DNA from: Sporobolomyces roseus | Taxonomy: Eukaryota > Basidiomycota > Microbotryomycetes > Sporidiobolales > Sporidiobolaceae | Direction of reading: 5' to 3' | Assembly: GCA_016617785.1 (NCBI GenBank) | Contig: JADILM010000010.1 | Span: forward strand, 310,001 to 374,000 | Length of the DNA stretch: 64,000 bases | Shown here: one piece after another, positions 1 through 10,211 of the stretch | Layout: each line of letters begins with the position of its first letter | How positions within the stretch are numbered: position 1 is the stretch's first letter | The notes under the pieces: generated by a model | Databases searched by the model: none | The model's input: the letters and a program-made list of their open reading frames with translations, nothing else | Told to the model about the DNA's origin: nothing | Made by a program: the position numbers and the translations under genes

Positions 1-2072
1 TTGTTGGGAGTAGATGTACCGTTTGTGGAAGGTTTGCCGTTTCCGTTTGACGATTCGAGAGCAGCGGCGATTTTCTTTTCGACGACAGCAACTCGTTCTT
101 TCGTTACTCGGTCCTGTGACAGACGACTCAGCGAATCAGTAAACTCAAAACAAGGTGATTAGCTAGAAGTGCGAGCTCACCTGGTTATCGACGAAATATT
201 TCTTCTTCCTTTCCAGGTTCTCGATAGATTGGGGCACATCCTTGCTTGTCAAAGGAGCAGTGATTCCCAATCCCATCAAAGCGGCGAGAGTTCCGAACGG
301 CAAGTTCAACATTTGATCCTCTTGCTTAGTTTCCTTCTTCTCCTGTTGTTGTTTGTTCGAACCCTTCTTCTTCTTTCCGCCTCCAACGGCACCCCACCCA
401 GTCGTATCCTCTTCAACAGCATCCCCCTTCTTCTTGAGTACAGTACCCTTTGGTGCTTCTCCCTCAACTTTCCTCAGTTCCAATTTGGGTACTCCGGCAA
501 CTTCAGGTCGAGAAAACAAGGATCCATTCGAGGAAGTCGATTGTTCGGATCCTCCTCCCGATTGTCCGATACGTTGTTGGAAGAACAGGATCAAGTTGCG
601 GCAATCCTCGATCTCTCGCTCGAATGCTGGTGCTTGAGCTTCTTCGAGGAGTTGTTGGTTGATCGCGTTGCGTTTCGAGGATTCAGCTTCTCGTCGTTCT
701 TCCCGTCGTCGCTCGTCTCGCTTGGCTCGATCAGCGTTCAATTTGTCGTCTGTACGCGGGATCGTCTAGCTTAGTCGATGATTAGGACAGTCTGAGGAAG
801 AAACACAGCTTACAGAATTTATTGTTTGCCTCACGGAAAGCATTAGCTGAAGCCTTCTTCTTCGTGAAAAGTTCATCGAGTTGTGCAGAGACTGTCAGAG
901 AATACGCTCACGTCAGCTCTCTGGCACAACAAGAGATGAAGCGAAGAATTCGACTGACTAGCGTTCCTCTCCTCGAAAAGCGCATCACGACCTTTACTCT
1001 GTTCGTCCATCTTCCTATTGACTTCGTCCAGTTCCTTCTTGACACTCCTGAACTGTTCATCGAGTTTCTTCTGTTCGGGATCATCCAACAATGCGCGAAT
1101 TTCATCAATCTTCTTCTTGTCGTTGTCGATCGAGGTTTGGAGCGTCGAGAACCCTTCGACCGTCTTGCGTGATTTGCGGAGGGACGAGATTTCGGAGAGT
1201 GCTTTCTTTTCGTCGACGAGTTTCATCGTTCCTGATTCAACTTGACGGTCGAGGTTCCTGTTAGAATCGGACAAACACGATTAATATTTAACGCGCTACT
1301 GCTGATCATCGACAGAGACCAACTTGATTTGGTTATCGACATCTTGAACAGTCTTGTAAGGTAACTTGGCTTTAGCAGTTTGTAACTCGTTAATCTGTTT
1401 CCCCTCTTTCACACGATCAGCATACTCCTCCCTCTCTCTGGCGTCCACTACGAGCTCACCTTTTTCTTGAGCGCCTCTTGCATAGTACCCAACTGTTCAA
1501 CCGTCTTTCCCCTTCCTCCTCGAATCTTTGATTGTTCGTTCCTCAAATCGTCCAATTGTTTCCTCAATTCAATCTTGCGTTCGTGGTTCGGTCCACCTTT
1601 GATAGAGGTATTGGAAATCTTGTTCTTCAAGTCGTTCTGCGAGAGAGAAAGGATGCGATCAGCGAAAGAAAGGAGGGGAGTGGGAAGAGGGAGGAGAGAG
1701 AGGGAGAACGAACGGCTTTCGCTTGGAGTGCATCGATTTGTTTACGTAACTCATCTTGCTCTGCAGTTCGCCGGGGTCGTTTCAGCTACACAGTCGTCAA
1801 GCTGAGAGTAAGAGCGTGAACTGACCTTGATCGTAACTCGCTTTATCGGGTCTACCACTTCCCTCATCCTGTGAGAGCCTCTTCCACCTAGATCAGCAAC
1901 AGCACTCTCTAGAATAGAGAACAGCAAAGCTCACCTTGTTCTTGGGGATCTCTACGACGGTAGCTGCAGGATCCTGACCTTTCTTGTTCAATGAAAGACT
2001 CGCTGCTTTCTTTTGAGCAGCCAACGCTTTCTTGGTAGGTTGAGGTTGAGGTCCTGCTCCGGGAATGGCCAT
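1..2072 (-). CDS. BFR1: Bfr1-like nuclear segregation / mRNP coiled-coil protein (3' end off window)
   Basis: The conceptual protein starts MAIPGAGPQPQPTKK and carries a Lys/Gln-rich head, then 'GSGRPDKASYDQDQLRKQID' and long Glu/Lys heptad stretches, as in fungal Bfr1. In yeast Bfr1 associates with polysomes and mRNP complexes at the ER and affects ploidy and secretion; this role is carried over from the family. The start at 2072 opens the conserved head. At least five exons are visible, with introns near 1274-1450, 1630-1780, 1825-1940 and 780-870, and a last clear one at 114-180 (donor CAG|GTGAGC, acceptor CACAG at 114) leading into 'DRVTKERVAVVEKKIAAALE'. The reading frame is still open at base 1, so the C-terminus is missing. 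A central Gly/Lys/Gln-rich linker ('GGGKKKKGSNKQQQEKK') is low complexity. The gene lies downstream of the Aurora gene on the same strand. Confidence 0.88.
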
Positions 2073-2524
2073 TATTCAAGCGGAAGTGAAGTTAGGGAGA
2101 ATGGGAGGAGGGAAGGGAGTCGAGCGGGGAGATTTTGGAGAGAGAGAGAAAAAACACGTTGAAGTCGTGTGAAACACTTCTCGAGTAGAACACACTGAGG
2201 CTAAGCTGTGGTTTGTGAGAGCATGCTATAGCTAAGTATCGAACGAGCAAAGAACTGGAATTTGCGCGAAATCGAAAGAGTACGTTTCTCGCAGAGAAGA
2301 ATGGAAAACGGAAGTTTGCAGTAGAAGTGGCATGACGAGGACAGCGTAAGGGGAGGTGCAACGATCAACTGGGATATGAGGATAAGGAGAACAAGTTGAA
2401 AGAAAGTTGATCTGAAACGATGAAGAGTAGAAGTGAGAGAAAGACGAAAAAGAAACGATAACTCAAGGTTGAGCCGAGTCGATGAATTGACGGGAGAGAG
2501 AATTGGTCGATAGGTGAAGAAGAT
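2073..2524. other. Intergenic: Aurora 3' end / BFR1 promoter
   Basis: No coding signal on either strand. It must hold the 3' UTR of the kinase gene and the promoter of the BFR1 homologue, both read leftward. The sequence is purine-rich near 2100-2160. I see no clear TATA box or repeat. Confidence 0.6.
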
Positions 2525-4329
2525 CTACGCTCCACTAACCCTCTTCTCGTACTTCTTGATCCAAGGGTGCATCGCGACCTCTTTCAACGGTAATCGATCC
2601 TTGGGTTCATACCTCAATAACTGTACACCTGGAACATCAGTACTCTACATAGCTATGAGTGAGTATTAAAGAAAGAGGGAGACGTACACGTTGAATCAAG
2701 TCTGCTGCTTCGGGAGAAACAGTCGCTGGAATCGTGTAATCCAATTTACAAATCTTCTTGTACGTAGCTATCATCCGTCCCTTCTCAACATCAGCAAGCT
2801 CTTCTATCGTACCGGGAAGATGATCAAAGTGAAAAGACGAACCAGCATGACCACTCAAATCTTCAAACGGAGGACTTCCAACCAAAAACTCATAAGTCAA
2901 AACTCCCAACGCCCAGAGATCGACAGCGTCCGTATGTTCCTTTGACTCGATCATCTCTGGTGGTAAATAATCCAACGTCCCACATAAGGTCGAACGTCGG
3001 TTGCCCGGTGCATGAACTGACCATCCGAAATCTCCAATTTTGAGTTCACCGTTGACACCGATCAGTAGGTTCTCGGGTTTGATATCTCGGTGAATTACGT
3101 GCTTTGCGTGGAGGTAGATGAGGGCGTCTGTCATTTGTGCGATGTACTGCCGTAATCGAAACGAACGAGATTGAGTCCACCAATCTTTGCGAAGTGAGAG
3201 AAAGGGAGGAAGAAGAGGTAAGAGAGAGATAGAGATGGGAAACTCACGCGTGATGATCGTTTCTCACTGAACCTATGAACCCTACTCAACTGTTTATACA
3301 ACTCTCCCTTTCCCGCAAACTCGAGAATCAAGAAAATCCTCTTCTCATCATGAAAGTAACCGTGTAACCTCAAGATATTCTCATGCCTACTCGAATCCCC
3401 TCTCATCAGTTCCCTTCCTTTTTGTCTTTGTACGAGGAAGAGGGGGAGAGAGGGATTTACTCACGCTAAATGGGATTGAATTTCGATTTCCCTCCTTACT
3501 TGTTTCTCTACTTTATTCTTGACAATCTCTTCCTTGAACAAACACTTCAAGGCAACGATATACTTTGGTTCCGTCTTTGTACGTGCCATGTAAACTCTTC
3601 CAAACTTTCCTTTACCCAAAGGTCTTCCAATTTCAAAGGAGGATAAAGTGAAGGGTGAAGTTGGTCGATGTCTACTCTCCCCAAAACATTCCACGTTAGC
3701 TTGACTTGGGGAAAGAGAAAGGGTGGAGAAGGCTTACAATCCAGAGACGGACGAGTCGAGTGCGAGTAACTTTGCGACGTCTCCAGTAGGTGCGGGAATT
3801 TGGTTCTTTGTATCCCTCTCGAACCCTCCATCGTACTGACCAATATCGTGCGAGGGTGCTAGGTTCGGTATCTTGTTTACTGATGATGAAGAGGAGGAAG
3901 CAGAGGAAGAAGGGACTGGTGCGCGTAAGGTTGAAGTTGAGGAGGAAGAGGAAGCGGAAGGTTGGAGAGGTGGACGCGTTGAGGTGGAACTGGGCTGGTA
4001 CTTTGATTGTAAGCCTGTTGAGGATGAGGTGGTAGCGGTAGAAGTACGCTGCGAGGTTGAGTTTGCGAGTTTGAAGGAGGGAGGTTGTTGAATGTTGGAT
4101 GATGAAGAATTGGCGATTGAAGACAACTACGGGGAAAGTGCAGGTCAGACTAGGTTATACAGTGTGAGAGAGAGTAGGTCGAGTATACCTTTGGTTGACC
4201 TAGTTGAGAGTGTTTGTTGTTTATAGTTGATAATCTCACCTTGGTCGATTCATCTGAACCTGTAGCGAGCGATAGTCGATCTAATTGATTCTCCAGAGTC
4301 GAACCATTGTTCAACACTCTTGAAGCCAT
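2525..4329 (-). CDS. IPL1: Aurora-family serine/threonine kinase
   Basis: Mitotic kinase of the chromosomal passenger complex (Ipl1/Ark1/Aurora), inferred from family. The disordered N-terminus is followed by a kinase domain: glycine loop [13 protein letters not shown] lysine, catalytic [13 protein letters not shown], and the Aurora-specific activation loop [18 protein letters not shown] with the phospho-acceptor Thr two residues before the Cys. The C-lobe ends '[20 protein letters not shown]'. The start at 4329 ([10 protein letters not shown]) was preferred over an in-frame ATG at 4446, because that one would overlap the neighbouring start codon. Introns: 4127-4188, one before 'HRPTSPF', one at 3410-3465, one near 3145-3260, a 75-nt stopless intron 2768-2842 with GTTCGT donor, and one near 2617-2690 (acceptor TACAG before LLRYEP). 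Read without the 75-nt intron the protein matches normal Aurora spacing ([16 protein letters not shown]). Confidence 0.95.
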
Positions 4330-4436
4330 CTCTCCTAGCTTGAGATTGAGTTGTCGAGATTGGTAAAAGTTGAAGGAAGGAAGGAAAGCGAGAGAGAAGG
4401 AAAACTCTCTCATCAACGACTCACTCAAATCACAAG
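4330..4436. promoter_or_regulatory. Short divergent promoter between Aurora kinase and heme lyase
   Basis: Only 107 bases separate the two divergent start codons, so both genes must share control sequence or have overlapping 5' UTRs. No TATA box is visible. Confidence 0.55.
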
Positions 4437-5429
4437 ATGTGGCCATTCACATCACCTACAACATCAAATCAAGATGCAGCACCACCTTCTGCATGTCCAG
4501 TAGATCACGATACGAGGCAAGAGTGGCTACAACAGAATAAATCTCAATCCTCTCCCTCCTCTCCTTCTCCTCCCAATCGACCTGAAATAGCTGCACCAAG
4601 ATTATCAGAACAACGAGAAGTTTCCTCAATCCCTCGATGGCTACCCGAATCAAACCAATCTCCTCCTACTCCCTCTTCTTCTTCCTCAAGTGAACCTCCC
4701 TCTGCCTGTCCCGCTCATGATCCCTCCTTCCAGCCCTCGACCCCACCTTTAAACTCTGCCGAAGCCGCAGCTATCCTCCCATCCGAATCCAACTGGGTCT
4801 ACCCCTCGCCTTCATCATTCTACCGAGCCTTATCCGCCAAAAACCGGAATCCAAATCCACAAGATATGGACATAGTCGTCCCAATTCACAATGCCGTCAA
4901 CGAGAGGGTTTGGCAGCAAGTATTGGAGTGGGAGAGACATGCGTTAGGATTGAAGGAAGGGGAGGATACTGGAGTTAAATTGGTCAGTTTCATGGGTAAA
5001 CCTAGGGAGATGAGTCCTAGAGCTAGGTGGAAGTCACTCATTGGGTCAGTCTCCGAGTACTGTTCGTTCTATAGAGAGCATCGCTCATCCAGGGATCTCG
5101 GGTTTGACAGTTACACGGCTCCTTTCGATCGACATGACTGGATTATCGACCGACCCCTTCCCTCCTCCTCTCCCACTTCCACCTCCTCTGAGCCCTCCTC
5201 GACTCGAGTTCGATACGTGATAGATTTCTACACTGGTCGAGGTGCGAACCTACTCTCACAACATCTCCCACCCCCTCAAAACGCGAAAGAAGCAGAACAA
5301 GATCGTCAAATGCAAGAGAATCCGATGCCGAACTTGGCGTTCTATATCGATTGTAGACCGGCGTTGGACGGATGGGAGGGAGTCAGGATGAGGTTTAGGA
5401 AATATTGGGGATTCGAGCAAGAGAGATGA
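4437..5429 (+). CDS. CYC3: Holocytochrome c synthase (cytochrome c heme lyase)
   Basis: Attaches heme covalently to apocytochrome c (or c1) in the mitochondrial intermembrane space. A single exon of 330 codons starts MWPFTSPTTS. The N-terminus holds two Cys-Pro heme-regulatory-type motifs (SACPVDH and SACPAHD) in a Ser/Pro-rich linker. The catalytic domain follows: SNWVYPSPSSFYRAL, the conserved IHNAVNERVW, the EWERHA segment carrying the heme-binding His, the SPRARW motif, APFDRHDWIIDR, and RYVIDFYTG. The C-terminus has FYIDCRPALDGWEGVRMR. The sequence cannot decide between c and c1 lyase; the Ser-rich insert before RVRYVIDFYTG is not diagnostic. Confidence 0.95.
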   Translation: MWPFTSPTTSNQDAAPPSACPVDHDTRQEWLQQNKSQSSPSSPSPPNRPEIAAPRLSEQREVSSIPRWLPESNQSPPTPSSSSSSEPPSACPAHDPSFQPSTPPLNSAEAAAILPSESNWVYPSPSSFYRALSAKNRNPNPQDMDIVVPIHNAVNERVWQQVLEWERHALGLKEGEDTGVKLVSFMGKPREMSPRARWKSLIGSVSEYCSFYREHRSSRDLGFDSYTAPFDRHDWIIDRPLPSSSPTSTSSEPSSTRVRYVIDFYTGRGANLLSQHLPPPQNAKEAEQDRQMQENPMPNLAFYIDCRPALDGWEGVRMRFRKYWGFEQER

Positions 5430-6011
5430 GGGGCTCGCGATTGAGGAGAAGGAGAGAGAGGTGAGGTTACATAGGAGTTATATAGTATTATTCGCATCGT
5501 TATGTCGTTCACCACTTTTCTCAATGCTTCGAATGGGTCATTGCGAGGGAGAGAAGGAGAATTTCGTTCAAATCGTTAGGAGGTAATATCTTGCAGTCTC
5601 GATGTACGACCTCTTTCCCTGCTTCATACTGTCGCTTCCTACTCTCGCTGACCCATTCTCTCGATTTCATCAATAGTGCTTCGTTCTTGCTTCGTCAAGA
5701 TTCAGCTCTTGATCGACCTTCATTTCCCCTCACTTCGCTATCCTCGTTTTCACAGTCTCTGGATTGTTTCGACCCTTCAGGCTTCTCCTTCCCGACTCTC
5801 CCTCGTGCTCACGTCGATCGTCTCTTTCCTCGAGAGCGATCGTCTTCAAGTGATGTGACCTCGTGGTCGAGCGGTTAGAGATTTTTTTCGAATCTCCATG
5901 AATGTTTCCTCCTGAAGCTCCGCGGTCTCCAAAGAGTTCTCCTGTTCTCGTTCGCTCGTCTCTCCTCTCTCTTTCCCTTCTTATCCTTCCTGGAGCCGAC
6001 TCACCACGAGT
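5430..6011. other. Intergenic: heme lyase 3' end / promoter of membrane gene A
   Basis: No convincing gene. At 5864-5897 lies a tRNA-like scrap: a perfect box-A consensus (TGGTCGAGCGG) followed after only about ten bases by a box-B-like TTCGAATC. The gap is too short for a tRNA anticodon arm. The rest is C/T-rich and resembles promoter sequence. Confidence 0.5.
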
Positions 6012-6932
6012 ATGCCGTTAACCCGTCAGGCGATACACTTCACCTTGTTGGCGTTCACTCCGCTAATCCCGATCTACGGACCAATGACTGTCATCTGGTG
6101 GACTGGATGGCTACGTCCTGTCCCCGTCAAGCTCGGGGTCGTAGTGGTCTTCATGATCGCGTGAGTGATCGAACGTTTCTATGATCTGTTTCTGTCGCTG
6201 ATTCGCCCGAACGCTAATCCTCCTATTCCTTGACGGGAGTAAAGCTTCTTCTCCGCCGCAGCTCTCGCTATAGCATTCGCCGGTCCACACCCTTCGTCTA
6301 CCTTCCCTTGGTTCGCATTCACCAATCGTGTGGCATTTTGGGTATGGTGGCTCGTTTCAACTATCGGTCAGTGCCTCTGTTTGACTATCTCGACCTAGCG
6401 GCTGAAGCATGATCGAAAGCGTTTCATAGTTGCTTATCTCTTCCTCTTCTTCGCTTGGAACAACGACCGCGTCACTCGTCGCTTGCGTGCTACACAAGGC
6501 AACAATGTCGAACTTGACGACATGCCGACAGAAGGAGCGGAAGAAGAAGGCAGGCGCTCTCGCGGGAGCAGCAGGAGAGGGTCGGGAAGAATTCGCTCTT
6601 CAAACGCGAGACGTTCTGCTTCCCTTCTCGCGGGACGAGAAGCTCCAGATCCTTTTTCCGGCGAGAGTGTGAGTTACCCTTTCCACGCTCTCTCAAAGTT
6701 GAACGCTCGCTCATCAGATCGATTGGAATGCGAACAGAGCGAAGACCCTACTCAGCATCATCACACGATCGCTGGGCCGTCTCGAAGCGCTAGCGATCGT
6801 CGCGTTCCATCGATCAGAATCCCTCAAGCAACATTCCATCCAGAACGAGGGGAGAGTTCCGCTACATCGAGCTCATCGCCCGAAGGATTCGAGCCTCAAG
6901 TTCATAGTCGCCCGACGCGAGGTGGGAGATGA
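6012..6932 (+). CDS. Three-span membrane protein, tandem family member A
   Basis: I do not recognise a named family. The ATG at 6012 opens MPLTRQAIHFTLLAF. Span 1 contains PLIPIYGPMTVIWW (P-x-x-G-P motif). Span 2 is KLGVVVVFMIAFFSAAALA and is interrupted by an intron at 6161-6244 in phase 2. Span 3 (AFWVWWLVSTIVAYLFLFF) is interrupted at 6367-6429 in phase 1. A charged tail follows: RRLRATQGNNVELDDMPTEG, then many Arg/Ser residues. A GTGAGT...CATCAG segment at about 6669-6717 could be a fourth intron, but reading through it gives a more natural tail, so I left it in. The two membrane-span introns have the same place and phase in B, C, E, F and G, which is the main evidence of common descent. 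Function unknown. Confidence 0.7.
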
Positions 6933-7361
6933 TCAGTGTAATGGGAAGTCGTCGAAGTATAGGAGATGGAAGCGCGGAAGAGCGGACACTGCCGATCTAG
7001 AAACTAGCAAATGAGTACGATTTTTGGAGCTCATCTGTTGGAACGCCGATTCAAATTCCTCACGTTCCTTCCAACTTCACCGTTCTCACCGCGATACTGC
7101 TCGTCCGATGCTCGTGTGGCGCGCTCTGGAAGGAAGCGGTAACAGACGGTTTCCAATCTCCTATTTTTCGCTTCGGGCTCCGCGGGTCTCGGTCAGAAGC
7201 CTCCAGTTTCCCTCTCTTCCCGCTGACAAAGTTCCACGACTTCGAGTCCACGAGTTCCGAAAGCGAAGAGAGCTATGTTCCCTCTTTTCCCTTTCTTCCT
7301 CCTTCTCTCTCCCGCTGCTGCGCCCTCCCGGATTCGCCTTACGACAGCCAGTGCTCTCGCT
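6933..7361. other. Intergenic between membrane genes A and B
   Basis: Holds the end of A and the promoter of B. An ATG at 7275 in frame with B would add a hydrophobic lead (MFPLFPFFLLL), but the pyrimidine-rich stretch looks like 5' UTR. No other feature seen. Confidence 0.5.
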
Positions 7362-8417
7362 ATGTCAAGCCGCGCTAGAGCAGTAACTCATCGACAATGG
7401 CACGGTACCGAAAGGAGAAGCAGGCAACAGACTTCAAGGGCAACTAGCTTTTTTTCTCAAACCTGGGTGCAAATCGCTGTGCGAGTGATCGGCTGTGTAC
7501 CGGTCCTCGGTACAGCACTCGCCGTCGTTCTCCTCTCGTTCACTCCTAATCGCCATGGGCCGCTAGCGGACGGTCAATTGGTCGGCTTCTTTCGCATCGC
7601 TTTCCCTTTCTTGTACAGTCTCAATCTCTTTCTCTCCATACCACTAGGAGAGAGCTGACGACGTCGGATTTTCACGAGTGTCTTGATCTGGAACATCTTG
7701 CTGTATGTCGTACTTTCCGTTGTACCGCACACCTTCGAGAACATAGGCTTCTTTCAAGGGGGCACGCTGCGAGGATGGCTTATCTTTGCCGCATTCGCCG
7801 TGACACAAGTTGCAGGTGAGCTTCATCTTGCGATCCTTTGTGATCCGAGTCGTTGACTTCTACTTTGTTTGTTTCCAATCAGCTTTTCAATTCGTATTCT
7901 GGTTTCTCATCGACAAAGACCATCATCACAATCATGCCGATCGCGAACAAGGAAATGAGCTCGGTGATCTCGGACACAATCCTACAGAAGTCGAGGGACA
8001 GATAGCCTCGTCTGCTCAGCATCGCTCTAGCTCCACCCGTCGAAGTGGTTCTGTCACCGGCCGGTCGAGGCGAATGCAAGGTCAGCCGATATCAAGCAGC
8101 TCAGATTGGGAAGAGACAACCGCAGTGCGTCACTATCTTCTTAGAGTATCAGGAAACAGAACCGTTAGCTCAGACTTTGCGCTGTGACCTAGCACGAGTC
8201 TTTGTCGGATGATGAGCTTGATCACGGAAGGAGGAGCATCTCTCGTGCGTCGAGCACACGTGCATTGATCAACCGGCATGCCCTTATCGCTCAACCCGAG
8301 GCTTCTCACGCTGGCGCTCGCGGCAACGTCGAGGACTCGGAGGAATCTGAGCGCCTGATGTCAGGGGTCCAACGGGTCCGTGCCAGGGCCAGCCGCCGAT
8401 ACAATTCCAGTCAGTAG
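7362..8417 (+). CDS. Three-span membrane protein, tandem family member B
   Basis: Same layout as its neighbours A and C; no named family recognised. The start at 7362 (MSSRARAVTHRQ) gives the short Arg-rich head typical of the family. Span 1 reads VRVIGCVPVLGTALAVVLL, so the P-x-x-G motif is kept but the second Pro is lost. Span 2 (FFRIAFPFL then FVLIWNILLYVVLSVV) is split by a phase-2 intron from about 7614 to 7675, whose acceptor is ACGAG after a GCTGAC branch site. Span 3 (GWLIFAAFAVTQVAAFQFVF) is split by a phase-1 intron at about 7815-7880. The tail carries a His-rich DKDHHHNH, then REQGNELGDLGHNPTE, and many Ser/Arg residues. One more phase-0 intron lies near 8125-8192 before HESLSDDELDHG. 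The stop is at 8417. Confidence 0.7.
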
Positions 8418-8849
8418 TCTCAACCCGTAGAGCAAGAAGTATCAAGTCTGATCAAGTATCAGCGCTCAACTCGTTTTCTGCTCATCTGTACTCTTTGACT
8501 TCCCCCTTGCGTTTGTTTGCCCTTCTGAAATTCTTATAGTTCTCTATCTGATGCCTTACTGCTATCCGTTATCGCTGAGCTGCCTTCCTTGCTCGCTGTT
8601 CGCGAACTTTGCAATCAGAAGTCGAGCTCAACCTCTACTTACGTTCCCACTATCGCCGTTCTGTTCGGCTGCTTGTCGATGTGACGTAGAGTGAGGGGAA
8701 AACGGTTCGCCGTCTTCATCGGGGTTAGAAAAAAAGTCTCATCGTCTCGAAAGACCGCGGGAAGGATCGGACTTTAGTTCCCAAAGCCTTTCTTCCTCTG
8801 TTCAGCTTTTCTTCCCTGCTCGTTCTTGATCTATAGCTTCTCGTTCATC
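8418..8849. other. Intergenic between membrane genes B and C
   Basis: Promoter of C and 3' end of B. A run of seven A's lies near 8731. No gene, no clear TATA box, no repeat seen. Confidence 0.5.
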
Positions 8850-10023
8850 ATGATGCCAAACCGAGCGAGAGGCGTCGAAGTTCTCGCTGCGACGCCTGAA
8901 CCAGGAGAACGGCGCTGGCCTGGTCACCACCTTCAGCCTCAAGATCAAGCTCACGAGAACGTTTCAAAACGCAAGCTCTACCTGAAGCTCGCTGGTCCTT
9001 TCCTCTTGACCTTATGCCCAATTTTCGGTCCACCAATAGTTTGCTGCTCGTTTTGCTTTTTGGTTGCAAAACATCCACACAGGTCAGGTCCTTCTTGTGG
9101 AGGAATTGGAGTAATCGTAGGATTAATGTACGTTCAATCTTCCAATCCGGCTGGCTTGAGAGGGGTGCAGAAGCTGATTCTGAAACGCGGTTATAGACTC
9201 GCGATCGTTTCAATCCTGACTTTCATCGTGACTGGATGGCCTATATATCATCGGGGTGGTTGGAAAATGAGTGGAAATATTCTCGAGAATTACATTGCTG
9301 TCGCTATTTTCTTGGGAATATGGACGGTTGAGGCGACGGGCAAGTCAATCTTTTTCTCCTCTCCTTGTCTCCTCTCAATTCTTTTCCTATCCGGAGAGAT
9401 ACTCACAAAGTTTCCACTTGATAGTCACCTACTTCTTGCTGTTCATGGCGGTCATTTGGCCGGAGTATCACCTTGAGGAAGATTTCGAAGACCCTCTCAC
9501 TGGAGCGCCGCCCGCCTATTCAGATCATCGTCGACACCCTCGACGTCTACCAAGCGCCGAGCCGCCTCTAGACTACATGCGTCGTAATAGGAGTCACGAT
9601 GGTTCGGTCGAAGAATCTTCGGATGACTTGCACCGTGTTCCTTCACGTCAAGCTCCCTCCTTCCATTCTGGACCACCACCTTCTTATGATGGAGGACACG
9701 AGCAGTATCTGGCTCGAGCGTTAGAAGCGCACCAAAACGTGAGTACACTCATCAGAGCAGAATTCGCAAGCTGATCAACCTCGAAACTCCTTTGCTAGGC
9801 TATTGAGATGCAACCTCTGCGTCGTGCGACTTCAGCGAGAACTAGAACTTCTTCCCGGATCGTCGGTCATGAGGTGCAGACGACGTCGGAAGAGGACGAA
9901 GGATTGAACTCGAGCGATTCGAATCGTGCTTCGCAACGACTCGAGGTACCAAGGAGACCTACCTCCCTCTTCTCTACTCATCGTACGAGCTTCAGGGATC
10001 TGGAGAGGCGTCAGTCGAGATAG
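8850..10023 (+). CDS. Three-span membrane protein, tandem family member C
   Basis: Third copy in the left cluster. The start MMPNRARG is at 8850. Span 1 is LLTLCPIFGPPIVCCSFCFL with the P-x-x-G-P motif. Span 2 is split by a 69-nt phase-2 intron (donor GTACGT, acceptor TTATAG at about 9198) and joins as GVIVGLI/LAIVSILTFIV. Span 3 is split by a phase-1 intron at 9340-9424 that begins with GC instead of GT (GGCAAGT), joining WTVEAT to VTYFLLFMAVIW. The tail is long and acidic/Ser-rich, with PPAYSD and PPPSYD Pro-Tyr motifs that resemble binding sites for WW-domain ubiquitin ligases. A last phase-0 intron (about 9740-9798) precedes AIEMQPLRRATSART. I know no function for this family. Confidence 0.7.
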
Positions 10024-10211
10024 GAGGGAGCAAACGGAAATGGATCGAGCCTTCGAAGGTCGAGACGGAAACAGCACGAGTTACAAAGAAGATAACTTTC
10101 TATTTCTAGTACATACCCTGACGAAAGTGAAGCTATTCTAGACAACCGAGAGAGAGGGAAGGGAGCGAGGGAAGAGAACGAGAGGGAGGTTCCTCGGAGA
10201 GACTGCTTGAT

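Noticed and set aside
2092..2361. Minus-strand frame of 89 codons left of the Aurora gene
   Set aside because: Ser/Phe/Arg-rich without motif; sits in the BFR1 promoter.
5864..5897. Complete tRNA gene
   Set aside because: Box A and a box-B core are present but too close together for an anticodon arm, and no matching acceptor stem was found.
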